Part shown: positions 1-11,348 of the stretch, piece after piece | Layout: every line of letters begins with the position of its first letter | Position numbering within the stretch: the stretch's first letter is position 1 | Assembly: GCA_951812315.1 (NCBI GenBank) | Contig: CATOSA010000006.1 | Coordinates: forward strand, 188,091-252,090 | Direction: 5' to 3' | DNA length: 64,000 nucleotides | Origin: an uncultured Burkholderiales bacterium | GTDB taxonomy: Bacteria; Pseudomonadota; Gammaproteobacteria; Burkholderiales; Eutrophovitaceae | Made by a program: the position numbers and the translations under genes | The notes under the pieces: generated by a model | The model's database searches: none | What the model saw: the letters and a program-made list of their open reading frames with translations, nothing else | Told to the model about the DNA's origin: nothing

Positions 1-1
1 T

Positions 2-784
2 GCCTTGACGGTGATGACCATCTTGGTCGGCTCGACTGCGGGACTACCCGTTGCGCTGATCGTTGCACTGGCCATCGCCGCTGCGATCGCCGTGTGCATG
101 ACGCTGGCATACTCGATCGAGCGCGTCGCGTATCGTCCATTGCGTAACGCCCCCAGACTTGCGCCCCTGATTACTGCCATCGGCATGTCAATCCTGCTGC
201 AGAACGTGGCGATGATTATCTGGGGGCGGCAATACAAAACGTTTCCGCGCCTGTTCTCATCTGAACCGCACACCATTGCCGGTGCCAACATCACAGACTT
301 GCAGATCGTGATCATTATTGTGTCCGCTGCGTTGATGGCGGCATTGCTGTTGTTAGTACACTTCACGCGGCTGGGCCGCGCGATGCGTGCAACGTCGGAG
401 AATCAGGCGATTGCAGGATTGATGGGTGTAAACGTCAACAAGATCATTTCGGCAACGTTTGTCATCGGCGCGGCGTTGGGCGCGGTAGCTGGCGTACTGG
501 TTGCGGCCAATTACAGTATTGCGCATTACTCAATGGGATTCATGCTCGGTCTGAAAGCGTTCACCGCTGCGGTTCTGGGCGGCATCGGCAATATCGGCGG
601 TGCGATGCTCGGGGGGTTATTACTTGGCCTGATCGAGAGCATCGGAGCCGGCTACATCGGTGACGTAACCGGTGGCTTTCTTGGCAGCCATTATCAGGAC
701 GTGTTTGCGTTTCTGGTCCTTGTGCTGGTGCTGGTGTTACGGCCTACTGGTCTCATGGGCGAGCGTGTGGCGGAACGCGCATGA
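2..784 (+). CDS. livH: LivH, branched-chain amino acid ABC transporter permease (5' truncated by window)
   Basis: This is one of the two inner-membrane permeases of the high-affinity leucine/isoleucine/valine importer. The reading frame is open to the window edge, and by comparison with the roughly 300-residue family about 45-50 N-terminal residues are missing. Visible family features are the SIERVAYRPLR segment, the LITAIGMSILLQN helix, several further hydrophobic helices and the C-terminal KAFTAAVLGGIGNIGGAMLGG block. It overlaps livM by ATGA, so the two are probably translationally coupled. The periplasmic binding protein gene (livJ/K type) is not in the window and may lie upstream. Amide or urea uptake is a known alternative for this family. 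Confidence 0.93.
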   Translation, partial: ALTVMTILVGSTAGLPVALIVALAIAAAIAVCMTLAYSIERVAYRPLRNAPRLAPLITAIGMSILLQNVAMIIWGRQYKTFPRLFSSEPHTIAGANITDLQIVIIIVSAALMAALLLLVHFTRLGRAMRATSENQAIAGLMGVNVNKIISATFVIGAALGAVAGVLVAANYSIAHYSMGFMLGLKAFTAAVLGGIGNIGGAMLGGLLLGLIESIGAGYIGDVTGGFLGSHYQDVFAFLVLVLVLVLRPTGLMGERVAERA

Positions 785-1872
785 CGGGACATTTTATCTC
801 GCGTTTGTCCATTCTGAAGCGCGATCGCCGTGCTGTGTGGGTCGGCTATGTGCTGGTCGCTGTAGGCCTGGCGCTTTTGCCATTCGTCGTCGACAACACC
901 GTTGGCCGCACCTGGGTGCGCATTATCGACTTTGCACTGATCTACGCGATGCTTGCCCTAGGGTTGAACATCGTTGTCGGCTTTGCAGGTCTGCTCGACC
1001 TTGGTTATATCGCTTTCTACGCAGTTGGTGCATACACATGGGCGTTGCTCGCGTCTCCGCAATTTGGCCTTCATCTGCCTTTCTGGCTGATTTTGCCGAT
1101 CGGCGCCGGTGTTACCGCATTGTTCGGCGTCATGCTTGGTGCACCAACGTTGCGATTGCGCGGTGATTATCTGGCAATCGTGACGTTGGGATTCGGTGAA
1201 ATCATCCGCATTTTTCTGAACAATCTCGACCACCCGATCAATATCACCAATGGTCCCATCGGTATCAATCGAATAGATCCGATTTCGGTCGGAGGACTTG
1301 ATCTTACGCGCACTCATCAGTTCTTCGGCATTGAGTTCTCGGGTACGCATCTTTATTACTACGTGCTCCTCGGCCTGGTAATGCTGACTATATTTATCTG
1401 CGTACGTCTCGAAGATTCACGTATCGGCCGGGCGTGGATCGCGATACGCGAGGACGAAGTCGCGGCGCAATCGATGGGCATCAACACGCGCAACGTGAAA
1501 TTGCTCGCGTTCGCAATGGGAGCCACTTTCGGCGGTGTCGCCGGCGGGTTGTTTGCCAGCTTCCAGGGATTCGTCAGCCCGGAGAGTTTTGTCCTGCTCG
1601 AATCCATCATGGTCTTGTGTATGGTCGTTCTTGGCGGTATGGGGCATGTGTCCGGCGTGGTTGTCGGTGCGCTGCTTCTGGCGGTTCTTCCGGAAGTGCT
1701 GAGGTCGACGGCCTCGCCGATGCAGGAGCAGCTGTTTGGAAAGGTAATCGTCGATCCGGAAAGTCTGCGTATGCTGCTGTTTGGACTGGCACTGATACTG
1801 GTGATGTTGATTCGACCGACCGGATTGTGGCCGTCGCCGATTCGCAAGCGTGAATTTGAACGCACCGACTAA
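781..1872 (+). CDS. livM: LivM, branched-chain amino acid ABC transporter permease
   Basis: The second membrane permease of the Liv importer has 363 residues. Many hydrophobic helices are visible, with the family-typical stretch ALGLNIVVGFAGLLDLGY near residue 65 and a cytoplasmic loop SRIGRAWIAIREDEVAAQ around residues 215-235. That loop is the EAA-like segment that docks on the ATPase subunits. The start codon lies inside the livH stop region (ATGA overlap), and the stop overlaps the livG start by one base, so the four genes form one tight operon. The C-terminus ends in a short charged tail, as usual in the family. Confidence 0.95.
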   Translation: MTGHFISRLSILKRDRRAVWVGYVLVAVGLALLPFVVDNTVGRTWVRIIDFALIYAMLALGLNIVVGFAGLLDLGYIAFYAVGAYTWALLASPQFGLHLPFWLILPIGAGVTALFGVMLGAPTLRLRGDYLAIVTLGFGEIIRIFLNNLDHPINITNGPIGINRIDPISVGGLDLTRTHQFFGIEFSGTHLYYYVLLGLVMLTIFICVRLEDSRIGRAWIAIREDEVAAQSMGINTRNVKLLAFAMGATFGGVAGGLFASFQGFVSPESFVLLESIMVLCMVVLGGMGHVSGVVVGALLLAVLPEVLRSTASPMQEQLFGKVIVDPESLRMLLFGLALILVMLIRPTGLWPSPIRKREFERTD

Positions 1873-2651
1873 TGACGGTCGCAACCAAAACCTTGCTTCA
1901 GGTGCGCAATATCGAGAAGCGCTTTGGTGGGCTGGTTGCGCTGTCTCACGTGTCCCTGTCGATTCGGCAAGGTGACATATATGGACTGATTGGACCGAAC
2001 GGTGCCGGCAAGACGACATTGTTCAACGTACTGACCGGTTTGTATCGATCCGACCAGGGACGGTTCGAATTTGACGGACATAGTCTGGTCGGCGTCAAAC
2101 CGTACCGTGTCGTTTTGTTTGGAATCGCGCGCACTTTCCAGAATATTCGCCTGTTTCAGAACATGACGGCTATCGAGAATGTCATGGTTGGCCGGCATCC
2201 GCGCACGAAAGCCGGAGCGCTTGGCGCGATCCTGCGCGGAAAGCGCACGCGGCAAGAAGAGGCAGCGATACGCAGGCGCTCGAAGGAATTACTAGATTAC
2301 GTCGGCATCGGCTCGCACACGAATGCGCTGGCGAAAAACCTACCCTATGGTGATCAGCGCCGCCTTGAAATAGCGCGGGCCCTGGCCACCGAGCCGAAGC
2401 TGCTTGCACTGGACGAGCCGGCAGCCGGCATGAATGCGACCGAGACAACCGAGCTGCGCGCGCTGTTGTCGCGCATACGTGATGACGGCGTGACTGTTTT
2501 ACTTATTGAACACGATGTGAAGCTGGTAATGGGATTGTGTGATCGCGTCGCGGTTCTCGACTACGGAAAGAAGATCGCTGAAGGATCGCCGGCGGACGTG
2601 CAAAAGGATCCGAAAGTCATCCAGGCCTACCTCGGCGGTGAACTGCCATGA
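1872..2651 (+). CDS. livG: LivG, branched-chain amino acid ABC transporter ATP-binding protein
   Basis: One of the two ATPase subunits powering the Liv importer, 259 residues. Walker A is GPNGAGKTT near residue 42, and the Q-loop region is RTFQNIRLF. The ABC signature reads LPYGDQRRLEIARAL, a variant of the usual LSYGQQ form also seen elsewhere in this subfamily. Walker B is KLLALDEPAAGMN, followed by the switch histidine in LIEHDVKLVM. The long insertion between the Q-loop and the signature (AGALGAILRGKRTRQEE) is typical of LivG. It starts on the last base of the livM stop and overlaps livF by four bases. Confidence 0.95.
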   Translation: MTVATKTLLQVRNIEKRFGGLVALSHVSLSIRQGDIYGLIGPNGAGKTTLFNVLTGLYRSDQGRFEFDGHSLVGVKPYRVVLFGIARTFQNIRLFQNMTAIENVMVGRHPRTKAGALGAILRGKRTRQEEAAIRRRSKELLDYVGIGSHTNALAKNLPYGDQRRLEIARALATEPKLLALDEPAAGMNATETTELRALLSRIRDDGVTVLLIEHDVKLVMGLCDRVAVLDYGKKIAEGSPADVQKDPKVIQAYLGGELP

Positions 2652-3355
2652 GCATGCTCGAGGCGAGCAAGCTCAAAGTCTCATATGGCGGAATCAACGC
2701 GGTCAAAGGTATTGATCTACACGTTGACGCCGGAGAGATGGTCGCCTTGATCGGCGCCAACGGCGCTGGAAAAACTACAACACTCAAAGCCATATGTGGG
2801 TTGCTGCATCACGGCGGGCGCGTCAGATACAACGGCGAGGACGTTTCGGGCCGGCCGGCGTATCAGTTGGTTGAACTCGGGATTGCTCTCGTGCCTGAAG
2901 GGCGTGGTGTGTTCGGGCGCCTGAGCGTCGAGGAAAATCTCAAGATGGGTGCCTACGTTTGCAACGACAAAGCGCTCATTCGCGATGAAATCGAGAGAAT
3001 GTTTCATTTGTTCTCCCGATTGAAAGAAAGGCGTGGCCAGGCCGCTGGCACTTTGTCAGGCGGAGAGCAGCAAATGCTCGCGATTGGACGTGCGTTGATG
3101 AGCCAGCCAAGGCTGTTGCTGCTCGATGAACCGTCCATGGGGCTGGCACCGTTAATGGTCGAAAAAATTTTTGAAGTCGTACAGCAAGTCTCGGACGACG
3201 GCGTAACCATTCTGTTGGTCGAACAGAACGCGCGGCTTGCTCTTGACGTGAGCAATCGCGGCTACGTAATGGAGAGTGGTTTGGTTACGCTATCGGGCGA
3301 CTCCGCGAGCTTGCTCGACAACTCGCAAGTGCGTCAGGCCTATCTTGGCGAGTAA
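2648..3355 (+). CDS. livF: LivF, branched-chain amino acid ABC transporter ATP-binding protein
   Basis: The second ATPase of the importer, 235 residues, the usual length. It shows Walker A GANGAGKTT, the signature LSGGEQQMLAIGRAL, and Walker B LLLLDEPSMGLAP with the switch region LLVEQNARLALD. The start overlaps the livG stop (ATGA). It is the last gene of the livHMGF run. No rightward terminator hairpin with a T tract is visible just after it; the only hairpin nearby has its T tract on the other strand. Confidence 0.95.
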   Translation: MSMLEASKLKVSYGGINAVKGIDLHVDAGEMVALIGANGAGKTTTLKAICGLLHHGGRVRYNGEDVSGRPAYQLVELGIALVPEGRGVFGRLSVEENLKMGAYVCNDKALIRDEIERMFHLFSRLKERRGQAAGTLSGGEQQMLAIGRALMSQPRLLLLDEPSMGLAPLMVEKIFEVVQQVSDDGVTILLVEQNARLALDVSNRGYVMESGLVTLSGDSASLLDNSQVRQAYLGE

Positions 3356-3377
3356 CACGATCCTGCAGATTGCGCAC

Positions 3378-3409
3378 AAAAAAATGGCCAGCACGTTTGT
3401 ACTGGCCAT
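3378..3409 (-). terminator. Leftward intrinsic terminator between livF and hemF
   Basis: The arms ATGGCCAG (3384-3391) and CTGGCCAT (3402-3409) form a perfect 8-bp stem. Seven A residues on the + strand (3378-3384) read as a T tract for leftward transcription. It lies about 290 bases beyond the hemF stop, so it could end the purH-purD-hemF transcript with a long 3' UTR, or an unrecognised leftward small RNA. Confidence 0.6.
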
Positions 3410-3695
3410 AACAACTACGCTTGCAGGAGACATCTTCCCGGTATGGCCGACAAATGACGTGCAGTGTATGCAGTCGGGGTATGGCCATAGCCGTTGAAGA
3501 TTAGAGGAGCAAGGCTTGTGCCAGTTTGGTCGAGTTGGATAACTGGCTGAATCGGCGTCTTTTCGTTTTTCAGGTCCGGTGTGAGCGCGTTGCGCGAATG
3601 ACCAATCGGGGCACAATCGGTCGAAGTTATTCGACCGTGGCAACAGGCGCGTGCCGCAAAAAGCATGTCCTAAGAAAATTTTTGCGGTATGCGGG
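3410..3695. other. Intergenic region downstream of hemF, no gene recognised
   Basis: About 290 bases between the leftward terminator and the hemF stop. Short open frames exist on both strands, but none has a ribosome binding site, recognisable family or plausible composition. A stretch near 3686-3702 (gcggtatgcgggctata) faintly resembles the ATGCAGGCTA end of the repeat at 11361-11621. The likeness is too weak to call a copy. Confidence 0.4.
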
Positions 3696-5881
<2,186 letters not shown>

Positions 5882-5949
5882 GGTTGCTGCCTGCTCTACT
5901 GGTTAATCAGATCGCGGCGGCGCAAGTATGAGCCGCTCGTGTTTTCGGT

Positions 5950-7512
5950 TCAATGCCGGAAATGGCGCACACCGGTAAATACCATCGCGACATTGTGTTC
6001 GTCGGCTGCTGCGATGACCTCTTCGTCCCTGACACTGCCACCGGGTTGAATAATGCCGGTTGCGCCAGCGTTGGCGACGACATCGATGCCATCCCGGAAC
6101 GGGAAGAACGCATCGGATGCGACGACCGAGCCGTCCAAAGAGAGTCCACCGTTCTCCGCCTTGATTGAGGCAATTCGGGCCGAATCGACCCTGCTCATCT
6201 GACCTGCGCCAACACCGAGTGTCATGCCATCCTTACAGAACACGATCGCGTTGGACTTGACGAATTTTGCAACGCACCAGGCGAAGAGCAGGTCGGACAT
6301 CTGTTTCTTGTCGGGTTGCTTGCGGGTGACAATGCGTAATTCGTCTTCGCTGATATTCCTGACGTCCGGCGTCTGGATCAGCAGCCCGCCACCGATGCGT
6401 TTGTAATCAAAATCATTTGCGCCATCGCCAAGCGGTATTTCCAGAACACGAACATTCTGTTTGCCTGCAAGCACGGCGCGCGCGGCGTCATCAATCTTCG
6501 GAGCGATGACCACTTCGACAAATTGCCCGCTTACGGCTTCGGCCGTTGCTGAATCAAGCGTGTGATTGAACGCGATGATGCCGCCAAATGCGGAAGTGGT
6601 GTCCGTTGCAAAAGCCTTCTTGTATGCCTCGAGTGGCGATGGGCCCACGGCGACGCCACATGGATTGGCGTGTTTGACGATCACACAAGCGGGTTCATCA
6701 AATGTCTTGACGCATTCCCACGCGGCGTCCGAGTCGGCAATATTGTTGTATGACAATTCCTTTCCCTGCAACTGGGAATAGTTGGAAAGCGAACCGGAAG
6801 CCGGTGCCAGGTCACGATAAAACGCGGCCTGTTGATGCGGATTCTCGCCATAGCGCAGATCCTGCACATTCTCGAAGTTCATATTTGCCTGCTCCGGAAA
6901 CGGCAACCGGTTGCCGTCCACGTCCGTCGCGGTCAGGTAATTGCTGATTGCCGCGTCGTATGCGGCCGTGTGTGAAAATGCGCGGCGCGCAAGCTGATAG
7001 CGCGTTTCGAGACTGATGGCGCCGCCGGCTGATTCGATTTCGCGAGTGAGCGCTGGATAGTCCGCAGGGGAAGTGACAACGGCGACATGCTGCCAGTTTT
7101 TCGCGGCTGCCCTGACCATCGTGGGGCCACCGATGTCGATATTCTCGGTGGCGTCTTCCAGCGTACAGTCGTTTTTTGCCACCGTTTCAACGAACGGGTA
7201 TAGATTTACAACAACAATATCAATTGTCGGGATTGCGTGCGCTTGCAGCGCCTCGACATGTGCTTCGATATCGCGCCGCGCGAGTATGCCGCCATGCACC
7301 TTGGGATGCAGCGTTTTGACACGGCCATCCAGCATTTCGGGGAAACCCGTGTATTCACCGATTTCGGTGACCGGCAGACCGGCTTCCCTTAGCAGTGTCG
7401 CAGTCCCGCCGGTGGAAAGCAGTTCAATGCCGAATTGCACAAACGTTTTCGCAAGATCAGCAATTCCGCTTTTGTCGGATACGCTAATTAGAGCCTGTCT
7501 TTGTTTAGTCAT
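5950..7512 (-). CDS. purH: PurH, bifunctional AICAR transformylase / IMP cyclohydrolase
   Basis: Carries out the last two steps of IMP synthesis. The 520 residues comprise an N-terminal MGS-like cyclohydrolase domain (starting [11 protein letters not shown], with [15 protein letters not shown]) and a C-terminal transformylase domain. The transformylase carries the catalytic Lys-His pair in [12 protein letters not shown] and the LRYGENPHQ motif. The C-terminus ends VRHFRH, as is usual. It follows fis in the same direction, but a strong terminator lies between them, so purH probably has its own promoter in the short 7513-7587 gap or relies on readthrough. Confidence 0.97.
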   Translation of the reverse strand: MTKQRQALISVSDKSGIADLAKTFVQFGIELLSTGGTATLLREAGLPVTEIGEYTGFPEMLDGRVKTLHPKVHGGILARRDIEAHVEALQAHAIPTIDIVVVNLYPFVETVAKNDCTLEDATENIDIGGPTMVRAAAKNWQHVAVVTSPADYPALTREIESAGGAISLETRYQLARRAFSHTAAYDAAISNYLTATDVDGNRLPFPEQANMNFENVQDLRYGENPHQQAAFYRDLAPASGSLSNYSQLQGKELSYNNIADSDAAWECVKTFDEPACVIVKHANPCGVAVGPSPLEAYKKAFATDTTSAFGGIIAFNHTLDSATAEAVSGQFVEVVIAPKIDDAARAVLAGKQNVRVLEIPLGDGANDFDYKRIGGGLLIQTPDVRNISEDELRIVTRKQPDKKQMSDLLFAWCVAKFVKSNAIVFCKDGMTLGVGAGQMSRVDSARIASIKAENGGLSLDGSVVASDAFFPFRDGIDVVANAGATGIIQPGGSVRDEEVIAAADEHNVAMVFTGVRHFRH

Positions 7513-7537
7513 TTTCGCCTGGACAGAAAAAACAAAA

Positions 7538-7562
7538 CCGCCCGCAATTGATTTGCGGGCGG
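7538..7562 (-). terminator. Intrinsic terminator after fis
   Basis: A perfect 10-bp GC-rich stem pairs 7538-7547 with 7553-7562 around a five-base loop. On the minus strand it is followed by a T-rich tract (ttttgtttttt, about 7537-7525). It sits 25 bases beyond the fis stop and just before purH, so it should end the dusB-fis transcript. Confidence 0.85.
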
Positions 7563-7587
7563 GTTGGTATTGATCAAATTTGTATAG

Positions 7588-7824
7588 CTACTTGATCCCG
7601 TAGATTTTCATCTTCTTGCGTAGCGTATTTCGATTCAGACCCAGCAGTTGCGCAGCGTGCGTCTGGTTGCCGCTGGTCTTCGTCAATACAACTTCGATGA
7701 GCGGCTTCTCAACCGAGCACAGAACCATATCGTAAATCGGCGCGGGGCGTTCACCGTCAAGATCGCGGAAATAGGCGTCTATTGCCTTGCGCACGCATCG
7801 GGCGATTTCGTTTTCGTTGATCAT
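7588..7824 (-). CDS. fis: Fis family DNA-binding protein
   Basis: A small nucleoid-associated DNA-bending regulator. At 78 residues it is shorter than the E. coli protein (98) but close to the size of betaproteobacterial Fis. The C-terminal helix-turn-helix is intact: TKTSGNQTHAAQLLGLN followed by RNTLRKKMKIYGI. The start overlaps the dusB stop by four bases, matching the widespread dusB-fis operon. The shorter N-terminus may lack part of the beta-hairpin arms that contact DNA invertases in the E. coli protein; this is inference from length. Confidence 0.95.
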   Translation of the reverse strand: MINENEIARCVRKAIDAYFRDLDGERPAPIYDMVLCSVEKPLIEVVLTKTSGNQTHAAQLLGLNRNTLRKKMKIYGIK

Positions 7825-8768
7825 GCGGCGCGCTTGAGAGTCTTCATGTTATTCGCCCGATCGTTTGCCAGATCGTCGAAGAAAAGTCGAATGGCCGATA
7901 TCTGTTGCTTTGCAGATTCTATCTTGTTCATGCGCCGACGAAACTGTTCACCGCCGTCAAGTGTGCGCGTATACCAGCCAACGTGCTCAACCAGTAACAT
8001 CTGGATTTCGCTCGTGGACGGTGCGCCAAGTTCTTTGCCATTGTCGAGAAAATAGCCCACCTCGCGGAATATCCACGGCCTTCCTTGTGCAGCACGTCCG
8101 ATCATGACGGCGTCCGCCCCGGTTCGATCAAGCACCTGCCTGGCTTTGTGTGGCGTGTCGATGTCGCCGTTTGCAATCACGGGAATTCCGATGCGGGACT
8201 TGACCTCGGCAATCGTTTCGTACTCTGCTTCGCCATTGAACAAATCTGCGCGTGTGCGACCGTGGATTGCAATGGCCTGTACGCCCGCCGACTCTGCCAT
8301 TCGCGCAACACGTACTGCATTCTTGTATTGCCTGTCCCAACCCGTCCGGATTTTCAGCGTGACCAGCGCATCAACAGCCGCCGCAACCGAGTCGAGTATC
8401 TGGCCAACAAGATTCTCGTCCCTGAGCAGGGCTGATCCAGCCGCGCGGTGACACACTTTTTTCTCGGGACATCCCATGTTGATATCAATTATCTCGGCAC
8501 CGAGGTCAACATTGCGCCTTGCCGCATCGGCCATCATCTGAGCTTCGCCACCGGCAATCTGTACCGAGACGGGGCGTACTTCGCCCGTATGGTCGCATCT
8601 GCGCCGCGTCTTTGCCGTGTTCCACAGGGCGCTGTTGGCGGTCACCATCTCGGAGACTGCCATGCCGGCTCCCAAACGTTTGCACAGTTGCCGGAACGGA
8701 AGGTCGGTAATGCCGACCATTGGGGCCGCAATCAATCGATTGGGAAGTTTATGACGACCAATTTGCAT
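7821..8768 (-). CDS. dusB: DusB, tRNA-dihydrouridine synthase
   Basis: FMN-dependent reductase that makes dihydrouridine in tRNA. The 315 residues form a TIM barrel. It opens with LIAAPMVGITDLPFRQLC, has the NMGCPEKKV motif with the conserved cysteine near residue 100, the LKIRTGWD strand, the IHGRTRADLFNG loop and the phosphate-binding ANGDI and MIGRAAQGRPWIF segments. It is translationally coupled to fis and lies downstream of ubiH, with about 130 bases between. The pepP-ubiH-dusB-fis-purH order is conserved in many proteobacteria. Confidence 0.96.
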   Translation of the reverse strand: MQIGRHKLPNRLIAAPMVGITDLPFRQLCKRLGAGMAVSEMVTANSALWNTAKTRRRCDHTGEVRPVSVQIAGGEAQMMADAARRNVDLGAEIIDINMGCPEKKVCHRAAGSALLRDENLVGQILDSVAAAVDALVTLKIRTGWDRQYKNAVRVARMAESAGVQAIAIHGRTRADLFNGEAEYETIAEVKSRIGIPVIANGDIDTPHKARQVLDRTGADAVMIGRAAQGRPWIFREVGYFLDNGKELGAPSTSEIQMLLVEHVGWYTRTLDGGEQFRRRMNKIESAKQQISAIRLFFDDLANDRANNMKTLKRAA

Positions 8769-8902
8769 GGCACGCGCAGTGCACGGAAAAAGGCGGCCAT
8801 TTTATCGCAAACCCTCGGGCCCGATGCAAGCCCGCGCTGCGTTTTGGAGACAAAAAGCAACAGCAGCTATTTTGCTTCGGTCCTGCCTTTCTGCAGGCCG
8901 TG

Positions 8903-10069
8903 TCAGTTTCCCACGCCGAAAATCATGTGATGCATGATTTGACGTTTTGCTGGCGGCAGAATGTCCAGTAGCGCAAGACCAAGTCCGCGCCCCAACGCGA
9001 GCGGCGCAAAATCGGTTGAGAACATTTTTGCAAGCGTATCGGTAAAAGTGATGCCGCCGGCGCGGTCAATGCGTCGCTGCTTTCGGTATCGCGTCGTGAT
9101 TGAATGGTCGCCAACGTCCGTTCGATCATGCGACCGAATGACTTCAGCGAAATCCCAGACGTCGCGCAAACCGAGATTGAACCCCTGACCTGCAATGGGG
9201 TGCAGAGATTGTGCAGCGTTGCCAAGCAATACCAGTCGAGTGCTGGAGCGTTCTTGCATCACTCTTAGTGCGAGCGGGAACGATGCACGTTGGCGCAGTC
9301 CAACAAAGCGCCCGGCACGGTCACCAAATGCAAGTTGCAGTTCCTTCAGAAACAAGTCGTCATTCATCGTCAGCAGCGAAGGAGCGCGCTCCGGTTTGCA
9401 AGACCAGACAAATGCAAACTCGTCCGAAGATGGAAGAAACGCAATTGGACCTGTCGGTGTGAAACGCTCATAGGCGCGCTGTCGATGAGGTCGGTCGCTA
9501 CGGACCAGGCCAACCACGGCCGCCTGTTCATAATCATGGTCGCGAATTTCTGTGGCTAGCGACTTCGAGACGGCCGCGCCCCCGTCTGCAACTGCGACCA
9601 GCCTGGACAAGATGCGTTGTTTCCCGCTGGAGTCCGTTCCTTTGATCTCAGCCAGGTCGTCTCCGATTTCGATATCTTCAACGGTAAAACCTTCACGAAA
9701 CTCCACCGGCATGGCGAGTACTTTCTCGCGGAGTGCACCATGAACGTCGGCATGTCTGAGCACATACCCCAGAGCAGGGAGTTGTACGTCAGCTGCACTC
9801 AGTTCTGCTCGCCCGAATCGTCCGCGATGAGAGATGTGAATGGCGTCTATAGCTGTTGCGCGAAGGTTCGCTGGCCAGGCATGCAAGCGTTGCAGAACAA
9901 GACGGCTATTCCACGAAAGGGCGAGCGTTCTGGCGTCGGGTGCGCGCTGATCGCCGGCATGGGCTTCCACAACGACGACGTCCAACCCGGCGTTGGCAAG
10001 CGCGATTGCAGCAGCGCAACCAATTGGCCCGCCGCCAACGATAACTGCATCGCGCACGCGGCCATTCAT
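8903..10069 (-). CDS. ubiH: UbiH/UbiF/COQ6 family FAD-dependent hydroxylase
   Basis: A flavin monooxygenase of ubiquinone ring hydroxylation. The N-terminal Rossmann motif is AVIVGGGPIGCAAAIALA, a DG-type region DGGAAVSKSLA lies mid-protein, and the second FAD motif is LLGNAAQSLHPIAGQGFNLGLRDV. I chose the ATG at 10069 (MNGRVRDAVIV) because the frame upstream of about 10078 belongs to the inserted IS110. A TTG-start version reaching 10099 would begin inside the IS. The IS separates this gene from pepP and now supplies its upstream region, including an AGGA sequence 9-12 bases before the ATG. Which ring position it acts on cannot be told from sequence alone. Confidence 0.9.
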   Translation of the reverse strand: MNGRVRDAVIVGGGPIGCAAAIALANAGLDVVVVEAHAGDQRAPDARTLALSWNSRLVLQRLHAWPANLRATAIDAIHISHRGRFGRAELSAADVQLPALGYVLRHADVHGALREKVLAMPVEFREGFTVEDIEIGDDLAEIKGTDSSGKQRILSRLVAVADGGAAVSKSLATEIRDHDYEQAAVVGLVRSDRPHRQRAYERFTPTGPIAFLPSSDEFAFVWSCKPERAPSLLTMNDDLFLKELQLAFGDRAGRFVGLRQRASFPLALRVMQERSSTRLVLLGNAAQSLHPIAGQGFNLGLRDVWDFAEVIRSHDRTDVGDHSITTRYRKQRRIDRAGGITFTDTLAKMFSTDFAPLALGRGLGLALLDILPPAKRQIMHHMIFGVGN

Positions 10070-10092
10070 TGGCGGTCTAGTTCCTATGGTTT

Positions 10093-11073
10093 TTAGCAAG
10101 GTTTTTTTCCGACCATATCAGGCTTGAACGGTTGTCCTGAAGTCCAGATGGCAAAGGCGATGCGCAGTAGCTTTCTGGCCAGGATCACAATGGCCTCGGT
10201 GGTTGCCAAGCCCCTGGCTAGTAGTGCGCGATAAATTGGTTTGAACAATTTTGTCTTTGCCGCTGCCTGCCCAGCCAGGTAGATCAGCCGCCGATCCTCC
10301 GCATTGCCCTGTTTGGTCAGGCGCCGCTTGCCCTGATGAGTACCAGAATCCTTCGGGCGCGGGTCCAATCCGTAGGCGGCCACCACCGCATCGCTATTGG
10401 CAAAGGGCGTGTGATCGAAGCGATGGGTCAACGCCGCGCTGTTGATAAAGCCAATGCCGCGAATGCGCTGCAGTTGCTTGCGTTTGTTCTCCAGTTCATC
10501 GTTGTGTGCAATGACGCGTTTGAGCTCGTTGTTGAGCTCGGCGAGCAGCGTGTTCAGGCTCTTCAAGGCGCCTTGATGCGCGCGCTTTAAGGCGCGGTTG
10601 GACCGCGTGCCCGTAGCCCGGATGCTCTGGCGCAGCGCCGTAGTATGACGCACGACGCTCGCGCGTTGGCTGATCAAATCACGCAGCGTGCGCTGCAAGG
10701 CGCTGGGTACGACATAACGATGTAGCCCATCACGTTCGCGATCGACATAACGGGCAATCACGCCCGCGTCCATTGGATCGGTCTTGCCGCGCTGGCCCAC
10801 GCCCCTGGCGTAAGACGCTACATGCTTGGGGTTAAGGACGTACACGACGTGTCCATGTCCTGCAGCCAGATCAGCCAGCTGCTGATGTAACCGGCCCGTG
10901 GCCTCCATGCCGATAACACAGCCTGCGGGAAGTTGTTTGAGCCAGACCACAATGGCCTCGCGCTTATTGGCAATACGCTGGCAAGGTCGCTGCGAGCGCG
11001 CCCAGGCAATAACGATTTCGCACTGGCTAATGTCCGCGCCGATGACTTCGATGCTCTTGTGTGAATCAGACAT
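10093..11073 (-). CDS. IS110 family transposase (DEDD/serine recombinase)
   Basis: A 326-residue protein from the ATG at 11073, chosen because GTGGAG precedes it and MSDSHKSIEVIGADIS is the usual family N-terminus; an upstream frame to 11157 adds nothing family-like. The N-terminal RuvC-like DEDD domain shows the first Asp in VIGADIS, Glu in GMEATGRLH and the DPMDAGVIARY motif. The C-terminal Transposase_20 domain has RIRGIGFINSAALTHRF and the serine motif DSGTHQGKRRLTKQGN, in which the conserved Ser acts as nucleophile in this family. The gene looks intact. Known IS110 enzymes use a bridge RNA encoded in the element to pair donor and target DNA. Confidence 0.95.
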   Translation of the reverse strand: MSDSHKSIEVIGADISQCEIVIAWARSQRPCQRIANKREAIVVWLKQLPAGCVIGMEATGRLHQQLADLAAGHGHVVYVLNPKHVASYARGVGQRGKTDPMDAGVIARYVDRERDGLHRYVVPSALQRTLRDLISQRASVVRHTTALRQSIRATGTRSNRALKRAHQGALKSLNTLLAELNNELKRVIAHNDELENKRKQLQRIRGIGFINSAALTHRFDHTPFANSDAVVAAYGLDPRPKDSGTHQGKRRLTKQGNAEDRRLIYLAGQAAAKTKLFKPIYRALLARGLATTEAIVILARKLLRIAFAIWTSGQPFKPDMVGKKPC

Positions 11074-11169
11074 GTAAGCTCCACTTCCACGGCCAATGGC
11101 AACAACGGCTGCATACATGGACAACGCCGTGCTCAAGCCGCCCGTATCGCCGTACACTTAAACGTGCCG

Positions 11170-11348
11170 AGGGGGGCTGTCTTTGCCGCGTTAGCTTGTT
11201 TCTATCGGCGGTCAGGTGCGTAAACACTTGCCGCTGCTTCCCAAATCGACGCTCAGAAAGACAGAGTGGGGACATGGCTAGTTCGGTCTGTCCGGTTACG
11301 GCAGATAGCCTGCATCGTCCCTCCACCCCGGCACCCTCAGGTGCAGGA
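11170..11348 (-). ncRNA. Candidate IS110 bridge RNA
   Basis: Reading the minus strand 5' to 3', three modules follow one another. A hairpin GCACC-TGAG-GGTGC spans 11344-11331. A target-loop-like structure is closed by 11326-11317 pairing with 11273-11266; it encloses ATGCAGGCTA (11315-11306), an inner hairpin (11305-11287, stem TCTGCCG with CGGaCAGA) and CTAGCC (11281-11276). A donor-loop-like structure is closed by the perfect 8-bp pair CTGTCTTT/AAAGACAG (11264-11257 with 11184-11177) and contains ACAAG (11199-11195). The 10-mer equals the reconstructed target across the junction, CTAGCC is complementary to GGCTAG of that target, and ACAAG is complementary to the CTTGT donor end. The order matches described IS110 bridge RNAs such as that of IS621. 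The folding was done by eye. Confidence 0.8.

Noticed and set aside
10070-10099. TTG-start extension of ubiH
   Set aside because: The extra codons lie in or at the edge of the IS110 right end; the ATG at 10069 matches the family start.
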